DNA of 64,000 nucleotides from Nostoc sp. JL33 (GCF_017114985.1 NZ_JABXKP010000038.1:155313-219312), one strand, 5' to 3'; counted from the stretch's first letter, positions 37,904 through 47,302 are shown. Numbers and translations are program-made. The notes: generated from the sequence alone by a model not told the origin.

Positions 37904-38230
37904 TTAAATAGAAATCCCTTTCATAGATTCAATAATTTCTAAGATGTTTTGTTGTTCTTCTTCTTCATCTAACTCATTCCATGACTCAAATATTTTTTTG
38001 ATGTTTGTTTTCCTTTCTTGTTGTTTTACGGCATCACTATGATTAATTTCATTAAGAGCATTTTCCCAGTTATTTAATGATGTCTGTTTCATCGTCACAC
38101 TTTGACGAAATAGACGTACAATTTGTAGTAATTCTGGTAGATATTGTTCTGGAGTTTGTTGAATTTCTAATAATAGTTCAGCGCGTGGTGTAGTTGATGA
38201 TTGTGCTGTGAGCGGTTGATTATTGTTCAT
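37904..38230 (-). CDS. Putative antitoxin partner of the PIN toxin
   Basis: I prefer the ATG at 38230, seven bases after AAGG, over the one at 38257. The 108-residue product is helical and charged: ELLLEIQQTPEQYLPELLQI, then IKKIFESWNELDEEEEQQNI. Proteins with this LLEIQQTPEQYLPELL pattern occur before PIN toxins in cyanobacteria. The antitoxin role is inferred from position and spacing. Confidence 0.7.
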   Translation of the reverse strand: MNNNQPLTAQSSTTPRAELLLEIQQTPEQYLPELLQIVRLFRQSVTMKQTSLNNWENALNEINHSDAVKQQERKTNIKKIFESWNELDEEEEQQNILEIIESMKGISI

Positions 38231-38299
38231 AAATACCTTGCAAGTAGATAATTTCAAAACACGAGTAGATATTAATCAGTTTTAGCACTGGTAGTTATA

Positions 38300-38671
38300 T
38301 TATATTTTAGCGTGAATGGCTATTAGCGAATTGGTGTAATTACTACTGACAGAAATAATTGCCCCTACTTCTAAATCTGTCTGACATTCCCTTAAAACTT
38401 CCGTCAAACGCTCATTAATTGCGTTGTAATTTTCATTTCCTAATCTAAACAAAATTACACTGGGTAAATTATCCCCACTAGTGGCTAAAAGTTGGGCAAA
38501 ATCCAAGTCTACAGTTAATAAAATCCTCCCTTCTGTACGAGCTTTCACTAAAATCTGCTCATCTGGTAGTCTTTGCAACCCTTCATCGCGCAAATGTACC
38601 ACATCATAACCAGCACTACGCAACCAAGACACAGTGCGTAGAGAAATTCCCATATCAGCTAAAAATTTCAT
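38300..38671 (-). CDS. DUF5615 PIN-like toxin, intact
   Basis: The 123-residue protein starts MKFLADMGISLRTVSWLRSA with the first acidic residue. It contains DVVHLRDEGLQRLPDEQILV, and RILLTVDLDFAQLLATSG with the DxDF motif typical of DUF5615. Unlike the copy at 11.2 kb it is uninterrupted. It follows a DUF433 gene by nine bases. It is a probable RNase toxin of the PIN-like superfamily. Confidence 0.85.
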   Translation of the reverse strand: MKFLADMGISLRTVSWLRSAGYDVVHLRDEGLQRLPDEQILVKARTEGRILLTVDLDFAQLLATSGDNLPSVILFRLGNENYNAINERLTEVLRECQTDLEVGAIISVSSNYTNSLIAIHAKI

Positions 38672-38680
38672 TTTACTTAA

Positions 38681-38911
38681 TTAAGCCGTTTTGAAGGGAT
38701 AAACCCGTTCTTGAGTTAACCAAGCTGCGTAAAGTAAAGATTGACGAATATCCTCTGGTTCTAAATCAGGATATTCTTCTAAAATCTCCTCTACAGGTTT
38801 GCCATTAGCTACCAAATTAACCACCGATGAAACTGGAATCCGCATCCCGCGAATGCACGCTTGTCTCGCCATCATGTGAGGATTAAATGTAATTCTTTCC
38901 AGACCTAACAT
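38681..38911 (-). CDS. DUF433 antitoxin-type protein
   Basis: The 76-residue protein is a minimal DUF433 domain: ITFNPHMMARQACIRGMRIP, VSSVVNLVANGKPVEEILEE, then YPDLEPEDIRQSLLYAAWL. The pattern P-x-x-x-x-G-x-R-I-P and YPDLxxxDIxxxLxYA is diagnostic. It precedes the DUF5615 toxin on the same strand, the standard order of this toxin-antitoxin type. Confidence 0.88.
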   Translation of the reverse strand: MLGLERITFNPHMMARQACIRGMRIPVSSVVNLVANGKPVEEILEEYPDLEPEDIRQSLLYAAWLTQERVYPFKTA

Positions 38912-38998
38912 AAATTATTTTTTTGTAATATCTTCTAGTGTCCATAAATTGCCTGAGCATAGAGGCGATAACTACAGTAGGCTAGGCAGTTCCAAAAC

Positions 38999-39240
38999 TC
39001 TGCGTAGGCGTTCGCGTAGCGTTCCGCAGGAAAGCCCGCCAAAGGCATCGCCCTCTTTTTCCTCTGTGTCCTCTGCACCTGGAGTGGTTCGTTAAAAAGA
39101 GCGTAGGCATTCGCGTAGCGTTCCGCAGGAAAGCCCACCGACCTACTAACAGTGCGTCTGGTAGAGTTGGCATCGCAGTTGCCCGCCAAAATCTCGATTG
39201 TGCGTAGGCGTTCGCGTAGCCTCTCCAAGAGTTGGCATGA
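38999..39240. repeat. Tandem cluster of short palindromic repeats
   Basis: Three copies of GCGTAGGC(G/A)TTCGCGTAGC occur here, two with a GTTCCGCAGGAAAGCCC arm. A 97-codon minus-strand frame through them encodes repeated FPAERYANAYA and is an artefact of the repeat. The cluster separates the DUF433 gene from the four-GAF kinase. Confidence 0.75.
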
Positions 39241-39252
39241 CCTGTTTTATTC

Positions 39253-42200
39253 TTAACTAACTATCCGTTTTATCGGGATTTCTATCCAGAACTCACAGCC
39301 TTTGCCAGGTTCAGAAACACACTTGATATTACCGCCGTGTTTTTCCACAATAATTTGGTAGCTAATAGATAACCCCAAACCAGTACCTTGTCCAGGTTGT
39401 TTGGTGGTAAAGAAAGGTTCAAAAATGCGCGATCGCATCATCTCTGGAATCCCACAACCATTGTCAGCAATCCAAATCAGAATAGTATTCCCTTCTATGA
39501 CTTCTGTACGAATCCAAACTTTAGGATTATCAATTATTTTTCCAGCTTTCTCTGAGTTTTCCAGTGCATCGATCGCATTGTTGAGAATATTCATAAATAC
39601 CTGATTCATCTGGGCTGCATAGCAGACTACCAGGGGCAATTCACTATATTGCTTAACTACCTCAATAGCAAAAGAATTAGTCTTTGGTTGCAGTCGATGT
39701 TGTAAAATTAGCAAAGTACTTTCGATGCCTTCATGAAGGTCAACTGGCTTCATTCCTGTTTCGTCAAGTCGAGAAAAACTTCGCAACGACAAAACTAATT
39801 GAGAGATCCGCTCTGCCCCTATCTGCATAGAAGCAAGAATTTTGGGCAAGTCATCACTAATGAAATCTAAATCCATTGCTGCTGCTTGCTTTTTAATTTC
39901 TCCTGTTGCCTTAGTAGGATACTCTTTTTGATAGAGGCGCAGTAATTTAAATAAATTTTCGGCATGTTCCGTAACATAAGTGATGTTGCCATAAATAAAA
40001 CTAATCGGGTTGTTAATTTCATGTGCTACACCAGCAACTAACTGCCCTAAGCCTGCCATTTTTTCACTTTGAATTAGCTGACTCTGAGTGTTTTGTAATT
40101 CTTTAAGAGTCTGGGTCAGCTCTTCTTTTTGACGTTGAGTTTGTTCGAGTAATTCTGCTTGCTGAAGTCCTACCCCTAACTGAGTACCAATCTGCATCAG
40201 CAAATCTACCTCATCTTCTTGCCAATCACGGGGTTTGAGATTTTGATAAGCTGCTAGTAATCCCCAGAGTTTCTCACCCTGAAAAATCGGCACAATTATA
40301 TATGCCCTAGCCTCCATTAGTTCGAGTAGGGCAATATCACAGATAGAATAATTGGCGTTGTAAATATCTTTAATGGCAATACTTTTACTATTAGCAAAAT
40401 CTCCGGCTTGGGTTTCTTGCAAGTAATTACTTGCTCCGGCGTAGCCCGTCGTAGACATCGCAGGTACAATTTCCTTTACTGGTGTCCAACCTTGGGCTAA
40501 AGACTCAGCAACAAATTCGCCACTCCAATCAGCCCGGAATCGATAGATTGTCACTCGATCAACTTCCAATAGCCGCCGGACTTCTTCTGTACTGGTGGCA
40601 AAGATGGTGTCAATATCAAGAGACTGGCGAATTCTCTCCACCGTTACAGCTAACGCCTTCTCCCTTTGGGCTGCTTTCCGTTCTCGTTCGGCGGCTTTAG
40701 CCAGTCTTTGAGCTTGCACCTGCACCTGTCTCAATGACTCAGCTTGCTGTAATGCTACCCCCAACTGGACGCCAACTTGTGCCAACAAGTTGATTTCCTC
40801 ATCTTGCCAATAACGGGGCTGGGAGTTTTGATCAGCTACTAACAATCCCCACGGCTTTTCGCCCTGAGAAATTGGCACAAAAACTTCATTATCTGCATAT
40901 TCCTTCTTACCCGCTTGCTTTCCTTGCACAAGAAAGCGTTCGATCACAGGCTGCGACTTAACTACTGGTATCCAGCCATCAACAATGGAATCAACGACAA
41001 ATTCGCCACTCCCATCAGGATAGAAGCGATAAATTGCGACTCGTTCCACTTCTAATAGCCGTCGAACTTCTTGAGTAGTTGTATTAAAGATAGTGTCAAT
41101 GTCCAGAGACTGACGAATTTTTTCTACGGTGTTTGCCAAAGCCCTCTGTCGTTCTGCGGCTTTGCTAATCTCTGCGGCTTGAATTTGTGTTTGTCGTAAG
41201 AATTCCGCTTGCTGCAAGGCTACGCCTAGTTGAATACCAACTTGGGTAAGCAAGTAGATTTCATCTTCTTGCCAATCACGGGTTTTCTTGTTCTGGTATA
41301 CTGCTAGCAAGCCCCAAAGCTTTTGACCGTGGTAAATAGCCAGGATCACATAAGCTTTTGCCTGATAGCTCTCTAATACCTTAATGTAGCAGTCGCTAAA
41401 ACCTGCACTGTAAATATCATTACAAACACGGTATAATTCACAGTTGCTGAAGCGACCACCCTGTTTATCTTGTAAGTAAGTATCAGCTAATGGGGGTTTA
41501 GCTAAATCTTTGGCGCTACATTCGCTGATGTTTTCCTTCAATTCTGGTCGCAGCAACTGCTCTTGCATTAGGTAAGACCAACCTTCTGCCACTGATTCAA
41601 ACACAAATTCACCACTCCAATCTGCATTGAAGCGATAAATAGCCACGCGGTCAGCATTCAGCACTTGTCTAAGTTCTGTGGTACTTGTGTAGAAAATCTT
41701 TTCCAAGTCTAGAGACTGACGAACTTTCTCAATGGTTATGGCTATGGTTTTCTGCCATTGTGCTGCTTTTTCTGCGGCTTTTGCTTGTGCTAGTTGTGCT
41801 GATTGTAATTTCACTTGTTCGAGGTAATCTGCTTGCTGCAAGGCAACTCCCAGATGTTCGGCGATTAATTGCACAAACTCAATTTCTGATGCTTCCCATT
41901 GGCGAGGACTACTACACTGATGAATACACAGCAATCCCCATAAATCTTTACCTTTGATCAAGGGGGCGGTTATATTGGCACGTACCTGGAATCTTTCTAG
42001 CATTTGGACGTGACAATCACTGATACTAGCTTGATATATATCAGCCATTGCTTTAATCCGACCTTGCTGATATAGTGTTGCAAACTCCGCAGCAAAGCAG
42101 TGGTCGCTCAGTTTGACTGCTAGTGCCGAACCCCATTCTGCTCCCACATCTTCATAAATAAATTCCCCTTCCCATCCCAATTCGGGATAAAAACGAAACA

Positions 42201-42411
42201 CACTAACCCGATCAGTTTTCAGAAGCTGGCGTACTTCAGTGACTGTAATTTTGAAGATGGCTTCTATGTCTAGAGACTCGCGAATGCGGGCAATAACTCC
42301 AGACAAGGCTTTTTGTTGCTCATTCTGAGGCAGAGAGAATGCCATATCTGAATCAGATTCTTGCTGCTCTGAATTGGGTTGTATAGGTTGAATATTAGAG
42401 GCGTTTTCCAT
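39253..42411 (-). CDS. Four-GAF sensor histidine kinase with a cyanobacteriochrome-like first GAF
   Basis: The 1052-residue soluble protein has four GAF domains at about 40-195, 225-405, 425-565 and 590-755, then a coiled coil and a kinase. The phospho-acceptor His797 is in [12 protein letters not shown]; the ATPase has [20 protein letters not shown] and [14 protein letters not shown]1 has [17 protein letters not shown] with Cys133-His134, the bilin-attachment motif of cyanobacteriochromes. GAF2 has Cys341-Tyr342, GAF4 Cys691-Asp692, and GAF3 lacks this part. Light sensing through GAF1 is inferred. In GAF4 the segment AMSTTGYAG is encoded by an inserted short repeat. No response regulator is directly adjacent on the strand. 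Confidence 0.88.
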   Translation of the reverse strand: MENASNIQPIQPNSEQQESDSDMAFSLPQNEQQKALSGVIARIRESLDIEAIFKITVTEVRQLLKTDRVSVFRFYPELGWEGEFIYEDVGAEWGSALAVKLSDHCFAAEFATLYQQGRIKAMADIYQASISDCHVQMLERFQVRANITAPLIKGKDLWGLLCIHQCSSPRQWEASEIEFVQLIAEHLGVALQQADYLEQVKLQSAQLAQAKAAEKAAQWQKTIAITIEKVRQSLDLEKIFYTSTTELRQVLNADRVAIYRFNADWSGEFVFESVAEGWSYLMQEQLLRPELKENISECSAKDLAKPPLADTYLQDKQGGRFSNCELYRVCNDIYSAGFSDCYIKVLESYQAKAYVILAIYHGQKLWGLLAVYQNKKTRDWQEDEIYLLTQVGIQLGVALQQAEFLRQTQIQAAEISKAAERQRALANTVEKIRQSLDIDTIFNTTTQEVRRLLEVERVAIYRFYPDGSGEFVVDSIVDGWIPVVKSQPVIERFLVQGKQAGKKEYADNEVFVPISQGEKPWGLLVADQNSQPRYWQDEEINLLAQVGVQLGVALQQAESLRQVQVQAQRLAKAAERERKAAQREKALAVTVERIRQSLDIDTIFATSTEEVRRLLEVDRVTIYRFRADWSGEFVAESLAQGWTPVKEIVPAMSTTGYAGASNYLQETQAGDFANSKSIAIKDIYNANYSICDIALLELMEARAYIIVPIFQGEKLWGLLAAYQNLKPRDWQEDEVDLLMQIGTQLGVGLQQAELLEQTQRQKEELTQTLKELQNTQSQLIQSEKMAGLGQLVAGVAHEINNPISFIYGNITYVTEHAENLFKLLRLYQKEYPTKATGEIKKQAAAMDLDFISDDLPKILASMQIGAERISQLVLSLRSFSRLDETGMKPVDLHEGIESTLLILQHRLQPKTNSFAIEVVKQYSELPLVVCYAAQMNQVFMNILNNAIDALENSEKAGKIIDNPKVWIRTEVIEGNTILIWIADNGCGIPEMMRSRIFEPFFTTKQPGQGTGLGLSISYQIIVEKHGGNIKCVSEPGKGCEFWIEIPIKRIVS
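40438..40461. repeat. Short palindromic repeat inserted in frame in GAF4 of the kinase
   Basis: The plus strand reads GGCGTAGCCCGTCGTAGACA then TCGC, identical in type to intergenic copies and to the one at 46903-46929. On the coding strand it adds AMSTTGYA without a stop, between EIVP and GASNYLQE. Confidence 0.7.
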
Positions 42412-42500
42412 TCCCAGTCGGATTTTAAATATTGAAAGTCTTCTATCTCATAATTCCCCTAGACAGTAGAAAGGTAACAATTATTTCTTTTAAATACCAG

Positions 42501-42547
42501 AAAAACATTGTAGGGACACGATAATATCGTGTCCCTACAATGTTTTT
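42501..42547 (-). terminator. 47-bp perfect palindrome, terminator of the petN operon
   Basis: The 23 bases 42501-42523 are repeated exactly as the inverse at 42525-42547, around a single A. The arms hold TGTAGGGACACGATA and start with five A, so the transcript from the petN side ends in a long hairpin followed by T residues. It lies 15 bases past the stop of the small gene downstream of petN. Confidence 0.75.
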
Positions 42548-42561
42548 CAATCACGAGAAAA

Positions 42562-42726
42562 TTATCGCCGCTTAGGAGTGGCGCTGCGGGTGGTGCGTTT
42601 CTCTTCATCTCGACGACGGCGATCGCGCCAATCTGCCAGTGTTAAATAACCAATACCACCAGTGACTACTACGAGCAGCACTACAGCAAATAAAGCCAAA
42701 ATACTCAAGAATGGACTTTCCACCAT
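42562..42726 (-). CDS. Small single-helix membrane protein downstream of petN
   Basis: The 54-residue protein starts MVESPFLSILALFAVVLLVV with one membrane helix, then LTLADWRDRRRRDEEKRTTR, a strongly basic tail. It begins four bases after the petN stop on the same strand and is followed by the large palindrome, so it is co-transcribed with petN. The size and shape suggest a thylakoid small subunit or assembly factor. I do not assign a name. Confidence 0.75.
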   Translation of the reverse strand: MVESPFLSILALFAVVLLVVVTGGIGYLTLADWRDRRRRDEEKRTTRSATPKRR

Positions 42727-42730
42727 GCCT

Positions 42731-42820
42731 CTACAGTCCGTTACGTCCCCAGACTACCATTGCAATTGACCAAGTGAACACAACTAACAGTGATACCCAA
42801 CCTAGTGTCAAAATCTCCAT
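42731..42820 (-). CDS. petN: Cytochrome b6-f complex subunit 8
   Basis: A 29-codon frame encodes [20 protein letters not shown] followed by MVVWGRNGL, the near-invariant PetN sequence of one membrane helix. PetN is an essential small subunit of cytochrome b6-f in the thylakoid membrane. No alternative frame is plausible. It forms a two-gene unit with the 54-residue membrane protein. Confidence 0.96.
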   Translation of the reverse strand: MEILTLGWVSLLVVFTWSIAMVVWGRNGL

Positions 42821-43098
42821 AGTCCCACTTTTCAAATAATTACAAAAGGTTTCTAATATTTATCATACAGGGATTGGGCAGGCTGAGATTTTTTTTATCA
42901 ATAACATTGGAACTTTGGCGGGCGATGTCTACGACGAGCGTAGCTGCCGCAAAGGACACACATCTTTTCTTGGTACGGTAGTACTTTACCTGATAATGAA
43001 GACGAATGTAAAAAAGTAGCGATCGCGGTTTTCCACTTGATGCTTTGGGAATACTAGGCTTATGGATATATATTTCAAATCCAGCAACCCCTAATATT

Positions 43099-45009
43099 AT
43101 GCCGACATTTTTCAATTATCCTTTTCAATCTAACGGTTTTATTCCCCACGGACATTGTTATCTCTGGCAAACTGGATTAGTTTGGCTCCACATTATTTCT
43201 GATGCGACGATCGCTCTTGCCTATTATTCTATTCCCTTCCTACTAATTTACTTTATTTCCAAGCGCAAAGACGTTCCTTTCAATGGAGTCTTTCTATTAT
43301 TTGGTGCTTTTATCATTGTCTGCGGTACTGGACACTTGATGGAAATTTGGACGCTTTGGCATCCAGACTATTGGATTGCAGGTGGTTTAAAAGCTGTAAC
43401 TGCGATTATTTCGATCTACACAGCATTTGCGTTATTTTATCTCATGCCTCAAGCTCTGACGCTACCCAGCCCAGCCCAGTTAGAAGTTATCAATCGAGCG
43501 CTTTCAACTGAAATTGTAGAGCGCAAGCGCATCGAGAAAGAACTACGCCTTGCAGAAGAAATCGCTCAAAACTCCAGCCAAGCCAAGAGTGAATTTCTCG
43601 CCAATATGAGTCATGAACTACGCACACCCCTCAACGGTATTTTGGGCTTTACACAAATCCTCCAACGCACAGAATCTTTGAGTGAGAAAGGACGCAAAGG
43701 AGTCGGCATCATTTACCAATGTGGTTCCCATCTTTTAACCCTGATTAATGATATTTTGGATCTCTCCAAGATAGAAGCTCGGAAACTAGAATTGCATCCT
43801 GTTGATTTCTACTTGCCTGCCTTTATAGATAGCGTGACTGAAATTTCCCGCATCCGGGCAGAACAAAAGGTGATCGCATTTCACGTCCAACTCGATCCTG
43901 ATTTGCCAACGGGCATTCATGCTGATGAAAAACGCTTGCGGCAAGTACTGATTAACTTGCTTGGTAATGCGATTAAATTTACTTATCAAGGCAGTGTCAC
44001 CTTCAAAGTTCAGGTGATTGCTCAAGAATCAAATGCCAATGGACAGACTAACCACAAAATTCGCTTTGAAGTAATAGATACTGGCACGGGTATAATCCCT
44101 GAAGAAGCCGAGAAAATCTTCCAGCCCTTTGAGCAAGTGGGAAATCAGAAACGACAATCTGAAGGTACAGGCTTGGGATTAGCAATCAGCCAAAAAATTG
44201 TATTGTTGATGGGTGGTCAAATTCAGGTGCAAAGTACCTTATCCAAAGGTAGCACTTTCTGGTTTGAGGCAAAATTGCCAGAATCTAAAGATTGGGCAAA
44301 AGTTTCTAGAGTGGTTGAGCAAGGAACCATTATTGGTTATCAAGGACAAAGGCGCACCATTTTGATTGCGGATGATAGATGGGAAAACCGAGCGGTAATT
44401 GTAAATTTATTAGAGCCAGTTGGGTTTACTGTTGTAGAAGCTAGTCAGGGTCAGGAAGCATGGGAACAGGCTCTAGTACACAAACCAGACTTGATTATCA
44501 CTGACCTAGTAATGCCTATATTGGATGGATTTGAGTTAATCAATCGTTTGCGTCAGTCTGAGCAATTTCCAGAGATTGCGATTATCGCTTCGTCAGCCAG
44601 TGTGTTTGCAGCCGACCAGTACAAGAGTATTGATGTAGGTGCAGATGTATTTCTACCAAAGCCTGTAGAAGCTGAAACGTTACTGGAAATGTTACGGCAA
44701 TTTTTGCAACTGGAATGGATTTTTGACGGGAAGGTAGATGCAATCAAAAAAAATCAAGCAGGTGGTTTGGATCAACCAAATGAGATGATTTCTCCTGCCA
44801 ACGAGGTTTTACAACAGTTACTCGAACTCGCACAAGACGGCGATATTCAAAAAGTTTTGGAACTGGCTCAACAACTTTCTGCATCTGATCAGCAGCTAAA
44901 TGTTTTTACCGAGCAGCTTGTCCAGCTTGCTAGTAATTTCCAACTTAAACGTTTGGAAAGTTTTATTGTAAGTATTCAGGAGTCAGAATTCAGGAGTCAG
45001 AAGAAATGA
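43099..45009 (+). CDS. Ethylene-receptor-type hybrid histidine kinase
   Basis: I choose ATG 43099 because the receptor domain starts directly after it; a TTG at 43045 adds 18 unlikely residues. The N-terminus has three membrane helices with ISDATIALAYYSIP and FGAFIIVCGTGHL. Numbered from this start, Asp35, Tyr42, Pro46, Ile72, Cys75 and His79 match plant ETR1 Asp25, Tyr32, Pro36, Ile62, Cys65 and His69, a constant offset of ten. Cys75 and His79 correspond to the copper ligands. A HisKA with His172 (SHELRTPLNG), an ATPase (GTGLGLAISQ) and a receiver with Asp469 follow. No GAF domain lies between. Ethylene binding is inferred. Confidence 0.92.
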   Translation: MPTFFNYPFQSNGFIPHGHCYLWQTGLVWLHIISDATIALAYYSIPFLLIYFISKRKDVPFNGVFLLFGAFIIVCGTGHLMEIWTLWHPDYWIAGGLKAVTAIISIYTAFALFYLMPQALTLPSPAQLEVINRALSTEIVERKRIEKELRLAEEIAQNSSQAKSEFLANMSHELRTPLNGILGFTQILQRTESLSEKGRKGVGIIYQCGSHLLTLINDILDLSKIEARKLELHPVDFYLPAFIDSVTEISRIRAEQKVIAFHVQLDPDLPTGIHADEKRLRQVLINLLGNAIKFTYQGSVTFKVQVIAQESNANGQTNHKIRFEVIDTGTGIIPEEAEKIFQPFEQVGNQKRQSEGTGLGLAISQKIVLLMGGQIQVQSTLSKGSTFWFEAKLPESKDWAKVSRVVEQGTIIGYQGQRRTILIADDRWENRAVIVNLLEPVGFTVVEASQGQEAWEQALVHKPDLIITDLVMPILDGFELINRLRQSEQFPEIAIIASSASVFAADQYKSIDVGADVFLPKPVEAETLLEMLRQFLQLEWIFDGKVDAIKKNQAGGLDQPNEMISPANEVLQQLLELAQDGDIQKVLELAQQLSASDQQLNVFTEQLVQLASNFQLKRLESFIVSIQESEFRSQKK

Positions 45010-45389
45010 GACAACCTGCAAAAACATTTCAAGACTTGATAGTTTGGCAGAAAGCACATCTGTTTGTTTTATTGGTCTACCAATTTACTAGTCAATTTTC
45101 TAAATTGGAAATATATGGGCTTACATCGCAATTTAGAAGAGCAGCAATCTCTATTCCAGCTATAGCAGTTCGCGGAGCGTCCCGTAGGGAAGGATTTCAG
45201 AAAAAGGGAACAGCAGATAAAGCACGATTTATGAACATATCACAAGGTTCTTTAGAAGAGTGTCGTTACTATCTAATTTTTTCAAATCACCTTGGATATG
45301 GTGATACATCAGAATTAATGCTTAAGCTTGAAGAAGTTAGTAAATTACTAACTAGCTATGCTAATTCCATTCTGAATCCTGACTCCTGA
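45006..45389 (+). CDS. Four-helix-bundle (S23-like) protein with a repeat insertion
   Basis: The 127-residue protein has the family pattern FQDLIVWQKAHLFVLLVYQF, then GLTSQFRRAAISIPA, and KARFMNISQGSLEECRYYLI. Members are small helical bundles related to the 23S rRNA intervening-sequence protein. Normal members read SIPANIAEG here; this one has 21 extra bases coding TTCGCGGAGCGTCCCGTAGGG at 45169-45189 that add seven residues in frame. The ATG overlaps the stop of the ethylene-receptor gene. Copies of the CAGGAGTCAG repeat flank it on both sides in opposite orientation. Function unknown. Confidence 0.8.
   Translation: MRQPAKTFQDLIVWQKAHLFVLLVYQFTSQFSKLEIYGLTSQFRRAAISIPAIAVRGASRREGFQKKGTADKARFMNISQGSLEECRYYLIFSNHLGYGDTSELMLKLEEVSKLLTSYANSILNPDS
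45169..45189 (+). repeat. 21-bp repeat inserted in frame in the four-helix-bundle gene
   Basis: Removing these 21 bases restores ATAGCAGAAGGA, coding the conserved IAEG. The insert TTCGCGGAGCGTCCCGTAGGG belongs to the short palindromic repeat family of this window. Confidence 0.8.
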
Positions 45390-45448
45390 CTCATTTTATT
45401 CAACAATACATTAATTAATTGGAGTTGAATTTTACTTTTAAATCCATT

Positions 45449-46711
45449 ATGAACAAGAACTCAAATACCGGATTTATTTTGATTGTGGATGATAATCCGA
45501 CAAATTTATCTGTTCTGTGTGAAGCGCTCAATAGTGAGGGTTTTCGTTTCCGTGTTGCAGTCGATGGAGAAAGCGCGATCGCTCAAGTCGAACGCAATCA
45601 ACCAGAGTTGATTTTGCTGGATGTACAAATGCCAGGTATTGACGGATTTGAAACTTGTCGTCGCCTGAAAGCCAATCCTGTTACCCAAAACATTCCGATT
45701 ATTTTCACGACTGCTTTATCAGATACGGAGAACAAAACGAAGGGATTTTCCCTTGGTGCAGTAGACTATATCCCGAAACCGTTTGCCCAAGAGGAAGTCA
45801 TTGCTAGAGTGCGCGTGCATTTACAACTCAAACATTTGACTGAATCTTTGGAACAACAAGTCAGCGATCGCACCAAGGCTTTGCAAAAAGCCCAAGTCCA
45901 ACTAGTGCAGCAAGAGAAACTATCAACACTCGGAGAGTTAATCGCTGGTATTGGTCATGAAATCAATAACCCCATCAACTTTATTTCCAGCAATATTCCA
46001 CCCTTGCAAGAATACATTGTAGGTGTAACCGAGTTGCTCCTACTGTATGAACAAGAGTATCCAAACCCAACAGCCAAAATTACCATTGCTATTGAGAAGT
46101 TGGATCTGAACTTTGTTCTCGAAGATATGCCAAAAATCTTGAACTCACTACACCTAGGAAGTGAACGAATTAAGAACCTTTCTGATTCACTCCGCAACTT
46201 CTCTCGCTCGGATAGTGATGCCAAAATATCTGCTGATTTGCACCAAGGACTAGATAGTACACTAATGATTTTGCAACATCGCCTCAATGCTAATGGCGAT
46301 CGTCCCCGTATTGAAGTTATTAAAAATTATGGAGTATTACCACAGGTTAGCTGCTATCTAGGGCAGATGAATCAAGTATTTATGAACATTCTGGCAAACG
46401 CAATTGATGCCCTTGATGAAGCTATTATGCAAGGCAAAATGAGCAATCTAATTCCTCAGATTAAAATTGCAACAGAAATAGATTCTGAACAATTGGTTGT
46501 AATTCGGATTGCTGACAATGGAGTTGGTATTCCTGAACGGCTTAAAAAACGCTTGTTTGAGCCGTTGTTTACCACAAAAAGCGTTGGGAAAGGCACTGGA
46601 CTCGGCTTGTCGATAGCCTATGAAATAGTTGTAGAGAAACACAAAGGTGTATTAGAAGTCAATTCTCAACCAGGTGTGGGAACGGAGTTTATCATCAAAA
46701 TTCCCACATGA
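45449..46711 (+). CDS. Receiver-histidine kinase
   Basis: From the ATG at 45449 the protein has 420 residues. The N-terminal receiver has FILIVDDNPTNL, phospho-acceptor Asp58 in LILLDVQMPGIDGFE, and KPFAQEE. A coiled coil (TESLEQQVSDRTKALQKAQV) leads to a kinase with His170 in [27 protein letters not shown] and [13 protein letters not shown]. This REC-HisKA-ATPase order is typical of cyanobacterial kinases that take phosphate from an upstream hybrid kinase. The ethylene-receptor gene is nearby on the same strand, so they may form one pathway; this is inference. Confidence 0.9.
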   Translation: MNKNSNTGFILIVDDNPTNLSVLCEALNSEGFRFRVAVDGESAIAQVERNQPELILLDVQMPGIDGFETCRRLKANPVTQNIPIIFTTALSDTENKTKGFSLGAVDYIPKPFAQEEVIARVRVHLQLKHLTESLEQQVSDRTKALQKAQVQLVQQEKLSTLGELIAGIGHEINNPINFISSNIPPLQEYIVGVTELLLLYEQEYPNPTAKITIAIEKLDLNFVLEDMPKILNSLHLGSERIKNLSDSLRNFSRSDSDAKISADLHQGLDSTLMILQHRLNANGDRPRIEVIKNYGVLPQVSCYLGQMNQVFMNILANAIDALDEAIMQGKMSNLIPQIKIATEIDSEQLVVIRIADNGVGIPERLKKRLFEPLFTTKSVGKGTGLGLSIAYEIVVEKHKGVLEVNSQPGVGTEFIIKIPT

Positions 46712-46809
46712 GAACAGCATTTAATTAATTACAAAACTGCTCTAGCATTTATCATACTGGAGACTGGGGAAAAATTTTCCCAATACCCAATCCCTAATTT
46801 CTATATACA

Positions 46810-47301
46810 GTGAACGTAACTTTAGATCCTCAATTAATGGCAGAACGCCTAGAATCCCTCAAAGCTGGAATAATTGGGGGTTTATCTGTGTGTTTCGCTT
46901 TTGCGTAGGCGTAGCCCGTCGTAGACATCGCTAGTCTGTTGAATACTTTTGTATTGGCAAAGTATTTTCAGACACTCGCAAGTCTGCAAAGTGATGTTAA
47001 TTGGCATTGGTGGCTGAGTGGTGCAGTTGCAACTTTTACTGGTTTGCTATTTGGTGTCACCTACCGCTATATCATCCGCTCAGATCAAAATCCTCAACTC
47101 AAAGCCGGTGGTGTGCTGGCCTTTGGCTTGGTGCGGGGATTAACTCAGATAGAACTTGGGTGGAATTCTCATAGCACAATTTTGCCTTTTCTGGTGTTGG
47201 CTTTTGAAAGTATATTATGGTTTGGAATCGCTGCGATCGCTCTTGATATTGCTATTCAATTCCGTTGGGTTAAACCTTTTTCATCAATCTCTATTACCTA
47301 A
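46810..47301 (+). pseudogene. Conserved cyanobacterial membrane protein gene, disrupted by a repeat
   Basis: A frame from GTG 46810 (or ATG 46837) reads AERLESLKAGIIGGLSVCFA, then meets two TAG codons at 46906-46908 and 46912-46914 that lie inside a 27-bp repeat. The frame continues past it with ASLLNTFVLAKYFQTLASLQ and runs to 47301, with later segments GVLAFGLVRGLTQIELGWNS and PFLVLAFESILWFGIAAIAL. Removing 27 bases would join the two halves. Three to four membrane helices remain. A shorter product from TTG 46939 is possible. I recognise the family only as a cyanobacterial hypothetical. Confidence 0.7.
46903..46929 (+). repeat. 27-bp repeat that stops the membrane-protein gene
   Basis: GCGTAGGCGTAGCCCGTCGT then AGACATC is a copy of the short palindromic repeat family. 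It keeps the reading frame but supplies two TAG stops in this orientation. Confidence 0.8.
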
Positions 47302-47302
47302 T

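Noticed and set aside
38935..39228. 97-codon frame encoding repeated FPAERYANAYA
   Set aside because: It is the translation of tandem short palindromic repeats; no ribosome site and no family.
42840..43115. Minus-strand 91-codon frame opposite the ethylene-receptor start
   Set aside because: No ribosome site, no motif, and it overlaps the better supported gene and a short repeat.
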